Source: Rahnella sikkimica (GTDB lineage: Bacteria; Pseudomonadota; Gammaproteobacteria; Enterobacterales; Enterobacteriaceae). Taken from it: DNA of 64,000 nt. Made by a program: the position numbers and the translations under genes. Under the pieces are notes generated by a model. The model was not told the origin of the DNA, did not search any database, and saw only the letters and a list, made by a program, of their open reading frames with translations. Of the stretch, positions 56,686 through 64,000 are shown one piece after another. Numbering within the stretch: the first letter of the stretch is position 1; each line of letters opens with the position of its first letter. The stretch is from assembly GCF_002951615.1 (NCBI RefSeq), contig NZ_CP019062.1:372001-436000 (forward strand), given 5' to 3'.

Positions 56686-57450
56686 ATGACAAATCTCTTC
56701 TCACTGGATAACAAAAAGATACTGGTCACCGGTTCCACGCGCGGTCTGGGTTTCCTGCTGGCGAAAGGGCTGGCGCAGCACGGGGCGGAAATTATCGTCA
56801 ACGGCACGCAGCAGGAATCTACCCAAAAGGCCGTTGAAGCGCTGCGGGCAGAAGGATTTATCGCGCACGCCGTGTCCTTTGATGTCACGAACAGCCAGGC
56901 GGTGAATCAGGCGATTGACCATATCGAAAAGACCATTGGCCCGATTGATGTGCTGGTGAACAACGCGGGGATCCAGCGCCGCCACAAATTTACCGATTTC
57001 CCTGAAAAAGACTGGGACGACGTGATTGCAGTAAATCAGAAGTCTGTTTTCCTCGTGTCGCAGGCAGTTGCGCGTTACATGATTACGCGCGAGCGCGGCA
57101 AAATTATCAATATCGGTTCGATACAAAGTGAGCTGGGCCGCGACACCATCACGCCGTACGCCGCCTCCAAAGGCGCGGTGAAAATGCTGACGCGCGGGAT
57201 GTGTGTCGAACTGGCGCGCTACAATATTCAGGTGAACGGCATTGCGCCGGGCTATTTCAAAACCGACATGACGCAGGCGCTGGTCGATAACAAAGAGTTC
57301 TCCGAATGGCTGTGCAAACGCACGCCAGCCGCGCGCTGGGGCAATCCGGAAGAGCTGGTCGGCGGCGCGGTGTATCTGTCATCGAAAGCATCAGACTTCG
57401 TTAACGGGCATCTTTTGTTCATCGACGGCGGAATGCTGGCCGCAGTTTGA
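56686..57450 (+). CDS. idnO: IdnO-like gluconate 5-dehydrogenase (5-ketogluconate reductase)
   Basis: This SDR enzyme interconverts 5-keto-D-gluconate and D-gluconate with NAD(P)H in the cytoplasm. The 254-aa product from ATG 56686 (MTNLFSLDNKKILVTGSTRG) is the same length as E. coli IdnO and closely similar: nucleotide motif TGSTRGLG, NNAGIQRRHKFTDFPE, catalytic Ser in GSIQSELGRDT and YAASK. An upstream in-frame GTG would add 15 residues and was not used. It is divergent from the LacI-type gene, with a CRP site between them. Confidence 0.9.
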   Translation: MTNLFSLDNKKILVTGSTRGLGFLLAKGLAQHGAEIIVNGTQQESTQKAVEALRAEGFIAHAVSFDVTNSQAVNQAIDHIEKTIGPIDVLVNNAGIQRRHKFTDFPEKDWDDVIAVNQKSVFLVSQAVARYMITRERGKIINIGSIQSELGRDTITPYAASKGAVKMLTRGMCVELARYNIQVNGIAPGYFKTDMTQALVDNKEFSEWLCKRTPAARWGNPEELVGGAVYLSSKASDFVNGHLLFIDGGMLAAV

Positions 57451-57454
57451 TCCC

Positions 57455-57572
57455 CGTCATCCTTCAGGCAGCCTCTTCGTTGGCTGCGTTCGTTCACCCC
57501 GGTCACTTAGTGATCTAAGCTCCCGGGGATTCACTCATTTGCCGCCTTGATGCAACCCGAATGATTTAGGGG
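57455..57572. repeat. Enterobacterial intergenic palindromic repeat (about 118 bp)
   Basis: The block CGTTGGCTGCGTTCGTTCAC, GGTCACTTAGTGATCTAAGC and GGGGATTCACTCATTTGCC, ending ATGATTTAGG, belongs to a repeat I recall from Serratia, Yersinia and Photorhabdus intergenic regions. CCCCGG and CCGGGG arms enclose a central hairpin. It lies between the two SDR genes. Confidence 0.7.
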
Positions 57573-57587
57573 ATGGGAAAGAAAATT

Positions 57588-58331
57588 ATGAGCAAAATCG
57601 CACTGGTCACCGGCGGTGGCAGCGGTATCGGGCTGAGCGCCGCGAAATCGCTGGCGGGTATTGGTTTTACGGTCATTCTGGCGGGGCGCAATAGGGAAAA
57701 ACTGGCGCAAGCCGTGACACAGTTTGCACCGGGGCAGGCGGTGGCGCGTCAGCTGGATGTGACCAGCCCGCAGTCGGTCGCCGCGCTGTTTGCGGATATT
57801 CAGGAAAGCTTCGGGCGGCTGGATTTACTGTTTAATAACGCCGGAAACAACGTCAAGGATGTGCCCATCGATGAGCTTGCTGTGGAAGACTGGCTTTCGG
57901 TGATCAATACCAATCTGACCGGCGCATTTTTGTGTACGCAGGCGGCGGTCAAACTGATGAAATTGCAGTCTCCGCAGGGCGGCCGCATTATCAATAACGG
58001 CTCGGTTTCTGCCCAGTCGCCGCGTCCGAATTCCGCCCCTTACACCGCCAGCAAACACGCCATTACCGGCCTCACCAAATCCACGGCGCTCGATGGCCGC
58101 GCATTTAATATTGCGTGCGGACAGATTGACGTCGGCAACGCCGCAACGGATATGGGCAATAAAGTACTGGCAGGGAGGATGCAGGCCGACGGGCATATTG
58201 CCGAAGAGCCGGTCATTGCGGTGGAGCGCGTCGGTGAATCCGTGGCGTTTATGGCCGGATTGCCGTTGGGCACTAACGTTCTGACCATGACGGTGATGGC
58301 CAGCGCCATGCCGCTGGTCGGGCGGGGTTAA
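57588..58331 (+). CDS. SDR-family oxidoreductase
   Basis: This 247-aa short-chain dehydrogenase has the NAD(P) motif TGGGSGIGL, NNAGNN, a catalytic Ser in NNGSVSAQSP and YTASK. The ATG at 57588 (MSKIALVTGGGSGIG) was preferred to one 15 bases upstream, which would sit directly on its GGGG ribosome binding site. It follows the IdnO-like gene in the same direction and is separated by an intergenic repeat, so it may or may not be in the same operon. The substrate is unknown. A sugar or sugar-acid role is suggested by neighbours only. Confidence 0.85.
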   Translation: MSKIALVTGGGSGIGLSAAKSLAGIGFTVILAGRNREKLAQAVTQFAPGQAVARQLDVTSPQSVAALFADIQESFGRLDLLFNNAGNNVKDVPIDELAVEDWLSVINTNLTGAFLCTQAAVKLMKLQSPQGGRIINNGSVSAQSPRPNSAPYTASKHAITGLTKSTALDGRAFNIACGQIDVGNAATDMGNKVLAGRMQADGHIAEEPVIAVERVGESVAFMAGLPLGTNVLTMTVMASAMPLVGRG

Positions 58332-58401
58332 GATTCTTTGTGTTTACCGCATTTAAAAAAAACGACCCGAACCGGGCCGTTTTGCATTTCATCTTTCCTG
58401 A

Positions 58402-59805
58402 TTATGCCTTTCTGACTTTACGCTTTCTGCCGAGCCAGAAAATCAGCACCAGCAGAATGATCACGCCAATGACCATCGCCGGCGCCATGAACGGTTGCAG
58501 TTTTGCCAGAAGTGTCACCGGGCCGCCTGCGCGTAATACCGCCACATCCTGCGCGCTGACCTGAACGCCTGCGTTGCCGTAGTTTTTCAGCACATAGTTG
58601 GAGATCTCCGCAATCTGCTGGTCGTCGAGCTGACCTACATACGAACCCACGCCAAATTTCGGCATCAGAACATGATGGTCGCCCACCTGACGATCGACGC
58701 CGTAAAGAATGGCGGAAATCAGGTTCGACGCATTTCCGAGGCCGGTCGCGGTGTTGTTAAACAGCGACGGATACGCCTGATTCTTGCTGCCTGAGCCGTC
58801 CGGCTGGTGGCAGCTGGCGCAATATCCGCTGAACAATGCCGCACCGTTGTCGAGGGTTTTGTTCGCGTTAAACGGATGCGCGCCGCGCAGACCGTCTTCC
58901 ACATTCACCGGATTACCGAAGGTATCTGCCGCCTGTGTATCGCGCGGATCGCGAACCGGCGTGCTGTTTTTCAGGTAGAAGGCAATCGCGTTCAGATCGG
59001 TGTCAGACATATATTGCAGGCTGTTTTGCACCGCTTCCGCCATACCGCCTGCGGCCTGGTTTTTCCCGGCGGTCCGGCCTGTTTTCAGGTATTCCACCAG
59101 CTGAGCCTGCGACCAGTTGCCGATGCCGCTGACCGGATCAGAACTGATGTTCGGCGCGTACCACGGACCGACCATGCCGCCCGCCAGCGGTTTATCCGTC
59201 ACCGAACCCATCATCAGGTTACGCGGCGTATGGCACGTGTCGCAGTGTCCGGCACCGTTTACCAGATACGCGCCCCGGTTCCATTGCTCGCTTTTGGTCG
59301 GATCGGGCTTAAACGGCGTGCTGTCGAGATACATCAGGTTCCAGCCCGCCATCGCAATACGCATGTTGAACGGGAAAGGCAGGGCGGTTTCGGTATTCGG
59401 CTGTTCGACCGGCTTCACACCTTGCTGGAAATAGACATACAGCGCGTGCATATCGGCATCGCTCATATGGCTGTAAGAGGTGTAAGGCATGGCCGGATAC
59501 AGATTTGCACCGTCCGGACGCACCCCTTCGCGCACGGCGCGGGTGAACTGTTCTTCGGTGTAATTCCCGATACCAAACGGCTTCGACGGCGTGATGTTGG
59601 TGGTGTAAATCGTGCCCATCGGCGAATGGATTTCATATCCGCCTGCGAAAGGTTTTCCCCCTTCGGGTGCCGTATGGCAGGCCTGACAGTCTGCGGCCGT
59701 CGCGACTTCCTGGCCCTGACGGACGAGTTCAGCCTGATTGTCCTGTGCGGCGGCAAAACCGCTCAGGGACGCACTTAACAGGCAGGCGGTGAGAAGTTTT
59801 TTCAT
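58402..59805 (-). CDS. Gluconate 2-dehydrogenase, cytochrome c subunit
   Basis: This 467-aa triheme cytochrome passes electrons from the periplasmic flavoprotein to ubiquinone. It has a signal peptide (MKKLLTACLLSASLSGFAAA), three heme sites (CQACH at 40, CDTCH at 188, CASCH at 329) and a C-terminal membrane anchor (MVIGVIILLVLIFWLG) with a basic end. The ATG at 59805 overlaps the stop of the flavoprotein gene by 4 bp, so translation is coupled. Earlier in-frame codons inside the flavoprotein gene lack a signal peptide and were rejected. It is the last gene of the three-gene operon. Confidence 0.92.
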   Translation of the reverse strand: MKKLLTACLLSASLSGFAAAQDNQAELVRQGQEVATAADCQACHTAPEGGKPFAGGYEIHSPMGTIYTTNITPSKPFGIGNYTEEQFTRAVREGVRPDGANLYPAMPYTSYSHMSDADMHALYVYFQQGVKPVEQPNTETALPFPFNMRIAMAGWNLMYLDSTPFKPDPTKSEQWNRGAYLVNGAGHCDTCHTPRNLMMGSVTDKPLAGGMVGPWYAPNISSDPVSGIGNWSQAQLVEYLKTGRTAGKNQAAGGMAEAVQNSLQYMSDTDLNAIAFYLKNSTPVRDPRDTQAADTFGNPVNVEDGLRGAHPFNANKTLDNGAALFSGYCASCHQPDGSGSKNQAYPSLFNNTATGLGNASNLISAILYGVDRQVGDHHVLMPKFGVGSYVGQLDDQQIAEISNYVLKNYGNAGVQVSAQDVAVLRAGGPVTLLAKLQPFMAPAMVIGVIILLVLIFWLGRKRKVRKA

Positions 59806-61457
59806 GCTGCACCTGCCAGTTTTTTTGACATATCGTCGGCGGCTTTCAGCGCCAGCGCGGCCATGGTCAGCGTACTGTTCACCACGCTGGAAGACGGGAT
59901 CGCGCCGCCGCCCGGTAACCACAGGTTGGCATGATCGTGCGTCCGGCAGTCGCCGTTGACCACGGAATCCTTCGGATCGTTGCCCATAATCGTGCCGCCC
60001 ATGATGTGGTTGTTGGCGTTCAGGCTGGTAGTGATGTTGAATTCTTCCGCCATAAACAGCGAGCCGATGTGCTCAAGTTGTTTATGCGCCGCTTCCGCGC
60101 CTTTACGCACGTAATCGCCGACGTCGTAATGAATGTCCGGGCATGGCAGACCGTGCGGATCTTTACGGGTTTTGCTCAGCGTCAGGCGGTTATCCGGATC
60201 CGGCAACGGCTCCAGGCTGATGGACAAGTCCACCCCGAAGATAGAGCGGCGGCGGATTTCTTCGTCCAGCTCCTGACCCACCAGCCCCATCTGCAACGCT
60301 TTGGTCGTCGCCGGGATCACGCGGCTGATGTTGTTGAGGATCATTTTGTTGGCAGAATAATCTTTGCGGAAGTCACCGTCGCGCGGGCCGACCAGACAGC
60401 TGCTCTGCGCCGGACCACGGCCAATCCACAGCGGCTCTTTGGCGATGAACGTACAGTGGAAACCGGAGTGGTCCATCATGTTACGGCCCACGTGATCAGA
60501 GGAGTTGGCGATACCGTTCGGGTTTTTGTCATTGGCCGCCATCAGCAGCAGACGCGGCGTCTCAATGCCGTTACAGGCCAGCGCGAACACTTTGCCGGTC
60601 GCTTTGTGGGATTTTTTCTGGTTATCCAGCCAGTGAACCGCCGTCACATTGTTGTTTTCGTCGGTATCAATCTTGTAAACCACGGCTTCGGCCAGCACCA
60701 CGGCACCTTTGTTTTCGGCGCGTTCGACGTGCGCGATACCGTTGTACATCGCGCCAATCGGGCAGATGGGCTGGCAGTTGTTATTGCCGCAACAGGTCGG
60801 GCGGCCGTTCCACGGACGGGTGCTTCGGCCCTGCGGAATGGGTACCGAGCGGTAACCGTGCGGGTTCACAATCTCGGCAAAACGCGTATCGCCATAGCCG
60901 TAAGGAACCTGTTCCATCGGATAAGGTTTGCTGCGTTCAGAAGGGGATTGCAGCTCAGGATCGTTCGGGCCTGCAACGCCGATTTCTTCTTCTGCGCGGC
61001 AGTAATAGGGTTCGAGTTCTTCATATGAAATCGGCCAGTCGCGGCCCACGCCGTAAAGCGTTTTCATTTTGAAATCGTTCGGAACATGACGCCAGCAGGA
61101 TGCCGCCCAGTGCCAGGTGGTGCCACCGACGGTGCGCAGGTAACCTTGCTTGAAGCTGCCCGCACTCGGCCCGGTCAGATGAACGTAGTTATTTTCCGGG
61201 AAGTACAGCGGCGCCGGGGCGTTTTCTGACTGCGGATACAGCCCCTGAAAATCAGAGCCCGCACGGTTATCGAACGGCATGTTGCGCCAGTTTTCGACGG
61301 CCTGCGCACGCTCTATGCGTAATCCGGCTTCCAGCACCAGAACGGAATAGCCTTCGCTGACCAGCTGATCGGCAATCATGCCGCCAACGACGCCGGAACC
61401 GACAACAATCACATCAGCAGACGCATCGCCGTCTGCGGTAAATTCAGGTTTTTTCAT
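59802..61457 (-). CDS. Gluconate 2-dehydrogenase, FAD (GMC) subunit
   Basis: This 551-aa catalytic subunit of a membrane-bound FAD dehydrogenase oxidises gluconate (or a similar sugar or polyol) in the periplasm. The FAD motif is VVGSGVVGGMIADQL (about 18-32). The Cys cluster CCGNNNCQPIC (about 219-231) fits the 3Fe-4S cluster known in this family. The GMC C-terminal block reads HDHANLWLPGGGAIPSSSVV. It has no signal of its own and would be exported in complex with the small Tat subunit. The start overlaps the small-subunit stop by one base. Sorbitol or fructose dehydrogenase are alternatives, but the neighbours favour gluconate. Confidence 0.9.
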   Translation of the reverse strand: MKKPEFTADGDASADVIVVGSGVVGGMIADQLVSEGYSVLVLEAGLRIERAQAVENWRNMPFDNRAGSDFQGLYPQSENAPAPLYFPENNYVHLTGPSAGSFKQGYLRTVGGTTWHWAASCWRHVPNDFKMKTLYGVGRDWPISYEELEPYYCRAEEEIGVAGPNDPELQSPSERSKPYPMEQVPYGYGDTRFAEIVNPHGYRSVPIPQGRSTRPWNGRPTCCGNNNCQPICPIGAMYNGIAHVERAENKGAVVLAEAVVYKIDTDENNNVTAVHWLDNQKKSHKATGKVFALACNGIETPRLLLMAANDKNPNGIANSSDHVGRNMMDHSGFHCTFIAKEPLWIGRGPAQSSCLVGPRDGDFRKDYSANKMILNNISRVIPATTKALQMGLVGQELDEEIRRRSIFGVDLSISLEPLPDPDNRLTLSKTRKDPHGLPCPDIHYDVGDYVRKGAEAAHKQLEHIGSLFMAEEFNITTSLNANNHIMGGTIMGNDPKDSVVNGDCRTHDHANLWLPGGGAIPSSSVVNSTLTMAALALKAADDMSKKLAGAA

Positions 61458-62071
61458 CAGGCTTTGCTCACATCAGATTCTGAAGTACGGGTAAAACGAT
61501 CGGCGTTCATGGATTCAGGCATGGCGGCATCAGGCGGCGCGGCGGTGAAGTACAGCGGGCCGTTGCCGCAGTAGGTCGGCACGATCAGGCCGTCGCTCAC
61601 CGGGCGATACATCAGCGCCTCTTTATAGGAGACTAAAATGGAATCGATTCCATGTCCGACCGTGCCGGTATACCAGGCGGTGACGATGCTCGTCACCAGT
61701 TCGCCCAGACCGTTCTGCTGCGCGGCTTTCTGCAAATCTTTCGCGGCCTGCCCCGGTTTAACCAGTGCGTGCAGTTTGCTGACCTGAGCCGGGAAGTCAG
61801 GCTGCGAGCGGAAGAAGGCATTGAAAATCTGAGCCGACGTTCCTTCGCTGATATTTTTATGCTCGGTGATGGCCTGTGATAACAGATAGAACTGACCGAA
61901 GATCACCGGTGACTGCGTGGCGGTTTCTTTCTCCGCCTGGCTCAGGAAGGGAAAGCCGAGCAGGGTCGTTGCGACCATTGCGGAGGTCAGCCCTTTAAGC
62001 AGCTCGCGACGACTGAAACCGGTTCCATTTTTGATGTTATTGCTTGCCATGATTGAAGGATCGTTTTCCAT
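61457..62071 (-). CDS. Gluconate 2-dehydrogenase, small (gamma) subunit with Tat signal
   Basis: This 204-aa protein is the chaperone-like small subunit of the three-part dehydrogenase. It carries a twin-arginine signal (GFSRRELLKGLTSAMVATTL), which would carry the folded FAD subunit across the membrane. The remainder (FGQFYLLSQAITEHKNISEG; LVTSIVTAWYTGTVGHG; YKEALMYRPVSDGLIVPTYC) is typical of the family. The ATG at 62071 was chosen. An ATG at 62050 would also keep the Tat motif. It is the first gene of the operon. Confidence 0.9.
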   Translation of the reverse strand: MENDPSIMASNNIKNGTGFSRRELLKGLTSAMVATTLLGFPFLSQAEKETATQSPVIFGQFYLLSQAITEHKNISEGTSAQIFNAFFRSQPDFPAQVSKLHALVKPGQAAKDLQKAAQQNGLGELVTSIVTAWYTGTVGHGIDSILVSYKEALMYRPVSDGLIVPTYCGNGPLYFTAAPPDAAMPESMNADRFTRTSESDVSKA

Positions 62072-62751
62072 CTCATTTCTCGCTGGGATTGGGTGTGAAC
62101 TAAATAACTCAGGATTTGCTTATCTGATTCTTATTATATGTCGCTAATGTCGAGACTTATCAGTAGGTTGATGATGACCGGCTGTCTCTGCGATAGGGTA
62201 TACCAGTAATAACGATGCGGATGATAAGCCAAAAAAGAAGAAATCGTGCAAACAAATTGTGCGGATTTATTAACATTAGATCCAGATTTTAACGTATGAT
62301 GCGACGCCGTAAATTTTGTAACCAACTGGTTCATTTCAAAATGAAATTAACCCTGTGAAGCGCGGTGTGTAAAGTCAGGGTTGATTTTAATTGTTTGATT
62401 TTATGCTTTTTATTGACGTTTATGAGACGGCTGATAGCGTCGATTTGTATATTAAATGTAAATAAAAACGCAATGAAAAGTAGCGTCATTTGATTAAAGT
62501 GGTTGTGAATTAAGACTAAAAAGGTTACAAGTAAGCCAAAATGAGATCTGCCTCTCAGATTCATCGGGAGCGGTCATAAAAATAGCGGAGTCTGTAAGCT
62601 TGCACTGGAATAACGTTAATTTAATGTTAATTATTTGAGCAAGAAGTGGGCAAAGCACCGTGTCTCGGCTATAACTTAATCAGTGCAGTTGTAGCTATTT
62701 TGTAAAAATATCGTGTAGATGATTGGTTAACATCATTGTCTGGGGAACCAC
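62072..62751. promoter_or_regulatory. Long gap with divergent promoters for the dehydrogenase operon and yejG
   Basis: This 680-bp stretch becomes strongly AT-rich from about 62335. It should contain both promoters. The yejG ribosome binding site is GGGG at about 62742-62745. Two minus-strand open stretches of 66 and 77 codons have no family features and no ribosome binding site and are not called. I see no clear operator, terminator or RNA gene. Confidence 0.4.
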
Positions 62752-63096
62752 GTGAATAATACCCAACTTTCGGTAGTACATCGTTTGCCGCAAAGTTATC
62801 GCTGGTTGTCAGGTTTTGCCGGTATCAAAGTTGAACCGATTCCGCTGCCTGGTAACGAGGAAGATAACAATCTGATCGGCCTGAAACTGCTCAGCCATGA
62901 GGGCGAATTCGCCTGGCAGGTGATGCACCAGTTAACCGATGCCTTAGAAGATATTCAGGTCAAAGCGGCGATTGTTGAAATCGACGGCGAGCCGTGTTTA
63001 TTCGTTCATCGTGAAGATGAAAGCGCGACCCTTTGCTGCCTGAAAAACATCGGCGCGGCGATCGCGGAATCTGTCACCGCACTTTATCCATTCTGA
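62752..63096 (+). CDS. yejG: YejG, conserved protein of unknown function
   Basis: This 114-aa protein has the same length as E. coli YejG and shares QLSVVHRLPQSYRWLSGFAG, KVEPIPLPG and GEPCLFVHREDE, ending LYPF. It starts at GTG 62752 behind GGGGAACCAC. No membrane helix or signal is present, so it is probably cytoplasmic. In E. coli it lies between yejF and bcr. Here it is convergent with yejF as expected, but bcr is about 9 kb away. The function is not established. Confidence 0.93.
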   Translation: MNNTQLSVVHRLPQSYRWLSGFAGIKVEPIPLPGNEEDNNLIGLKLLSHEGEFAWQVMHQLTDALEDIQVKAAIVEIDGEPCLFVHREDESATLCCLKNIGAAIAESVTALYPF

Positions 63097-63098
63097 AC

Positions 63099-63120
63099 CG
63101 CCTGATAACACCGTCAGGCG
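63099..63120. terminator. Short hairpin between convergent yejG and yejF
   Basis: CGCCTGA, TAACACCG and TCAGGCG form a 7-bp stem overlapping the yejF stop. The following T run is poor, so it is a weak candidate. Confidence 0.35.
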
Positions 63121-64000
63121 ATTTGCGCCTGCGAATCGAACGCATCTGACGCACTCAGCAATTCGCGGGTATAAGCCTGCTGCGGCGCGGTAAAAATCTG
63201 CTCGCAATCTCCCTGTTCGACCACTTCCCCGTTCCTGAGCACCAGCAACTGATGACACAAAGACCGGACAACATGCAAATCATGGCTGATAAACAGATAG
63301 GTCAGGCCGTGGCGTTGCTGAAGTTCGCTCAGGATCGCCAGAATCTGTGCCTGCACCGATTTATCCAGAGACGACGTCGGTTCATCCAGAATCAGCATTT
63401 CGGGCTGTAAAATCAGCGCGCGGGCGATGGCAATACGCTGGCGCTGACCGCCGGAAAATTCAGTCGGATAACGGTGACGGCTCTGCGGATCCAGCCCGAC
63501 TTCCTGCATCGCCCGTATCACTTCCTGTTCGCGCTCCTGCGTACTCACTTTCCGGTGAACCAGCAAACCTTCCGCAATAATCTGTTCCACGGTAAAACGC
63601 GGGTTCAGCGCTGAGAAGGGATCCTGAAACACGACCTGTATCCGGCTGCGGAACGGCAGCATTTGCTTGCGCGAAAACGTGTGCAGCGGCTGGCCGTCAA
63701 ACCAGATTTCGCCCTGAGATCTCATCAGACGTAAAAGCGCCAGCCCGGTCGTGCTCTTTCCTGAACCTGATTCGCCCACCACGCCCAGACTTTCGCCGCG
63801 TCGCAGTTGAAAACTCACCTGATTAACGGCGTGTTTAACGCCGACGGTGCGCCGTAACAGACCGCGTTTAATCGGGAAACCCACATCGAGATTTTTCACG
63901 TCCAGCAAAACCGCAGGATCACCTTTCAGCGGCTGCGGACGCCCCTGCGGTTCGGCCTGCAACATATGTTGCGTGTAAGAATGCTGAGGCTGGCTGAAAA
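63114..64000 (-). CDS. yejF: YejF, ATP-binding subunit of the YejABEF peptide (microcin C) importer, 3' part
   Basis: YejF powers the inner-membrane YejABEF importer, which takes up microcin C and small peptides. Only the C-terminal half (about 295 residues) is in the window and the frame is open to the edge. The end of the first ATPase half reads QPQHSYTQHMLQAEPQG. The second half has Walker A GVVGESGSGKSTTGLALLRL, Q-loop VVFQDPFSALNPR, signature FSGGQRQRIAIARAL, Walker B MLILDEPTSSLD and switch FISHDLHVV. An internal ATG at 63965 is not the start. It matches E. coli YejF rather than OppD/OppF by its tandem halves and by its position next to yejG. Confidence 0.93.
   Translation of the reverse strand, partial: FSQPQHSYTQHMLQAEPQGRPQPLKGDPAVLLDVKNLDVGFPIKRGLLRRTVGVKHAVNQVSFQLRRGESLGVVGESGSGKSTTGLALLRLMRSQGEIWFDGQPLHTFSRKQMLPFRSRIQVVFQDPFSALNPRFTVEQIIAEGLLVHRKVSTQEREQEVIRAMQEVGLDPQSRHRYPTEFSGGQRQRIAIARALILQPEMLILDEPTSSLDKSVQAQILAILSELQQRHGLTYLFISHDLHVVRSLCHQLLVLRNGEVVEQGDCEQIFTAPQQAYTRELLSASDAFDSQAQIA

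Noticed and set aside
62331-62564. 77-codon minus-strand frame upstream of yejG
   Set aside because: AT-rich gap sequence without ribosome binding site or family match.
1-64000. CRISPR arrays, tRNA or rRNA genes, prophage
   Set aside because: No regularly spaced direct repeats, cloverleaf sequences, rRNA segments or phage structural genes were seen.

Overview
The window looks like the chromosome of a member of the Enterobacterales close to Rahnella, Serratia or Ewingella. This is inferred from protein similarity to E. coli genes and from conserved gene blocks (gyrA/rcsC, rcsD-rcsB, micF/ompC, and yejG, bcr, rsuA, radD, rplY, yejK, yejL, yejM), not from a database search. Most genes have a moderately high GC content. 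AT-rich exceptions are the rhs remnant with its immunity gene and several intergenic regions.

Layout. 1-44: start of ubiG on the minus strand. 305-2956: gyrA. 3241-7003: a decayed polymorphic-toxin locus made of a DUF2169::Rhs chimera with two in-frame stops, an intact toxin tip, an Imm50-like immunity gene, a symE remnant and a second rhs scrap. 7116-14833: the Rcs phosphorelay genes rcsC (plus) and rcsD-rcsB (minus), with an IS4-family element inserted in the terminator between them. 15666-34450: a giant BapA/SiiE-like adhesin (4602 aa, about 41 Ig-like repeats) followed by its TolC-like, ABC and HlyD-like type I secretion genes. 34451-36041: nested inverted repeats and a higBA toxin-antitoxin operon. 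36066-38096: a large DUF4034/Sel1-like protein. 38420-39984: micF and ompC, then a MarA/SoxS-like regulator, two very small membrane-protein genes, a PBP3 (FtsI) paralogue, dinI with a LexA box, and a glutathionyl-hydroquinone reductase-like gene. 44458-53929: yejM, yejL, yejK, a second copy of the IS, rplY, radD, rsuA and bcr. 53963-62071: a sugar-acid block with an MFS transporter, a LacI-type regulator, two SDRs and a three-subunit membrane gluconate dehydrogenase. 62752-64000: yejG and the 3' part of yejF.

How it works together. Much of the window concerns the cell envelope: Rcs stress signalling, the porin with its antisense RNA micF, a MarA-type regulator, LPS control by YejM, a septal transpeptidase paralogue and a secreted biofilm adhesin with a dedicated exporter. 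The sugar-acid block would oxidise gluconate in the periplasm, import the product and reduce it in the cytoplasm. It separates yejG from bcr, which are neighbours in E. coli. Two almost identical 1419-bp IS copies, each with a 10-bp target duplication, lie in the same orientation 36.4 kb apart. One splits the rcsC/rcsB terminator and the other splits a 128-bp palindromic repeat that has two intact relatives in the window.
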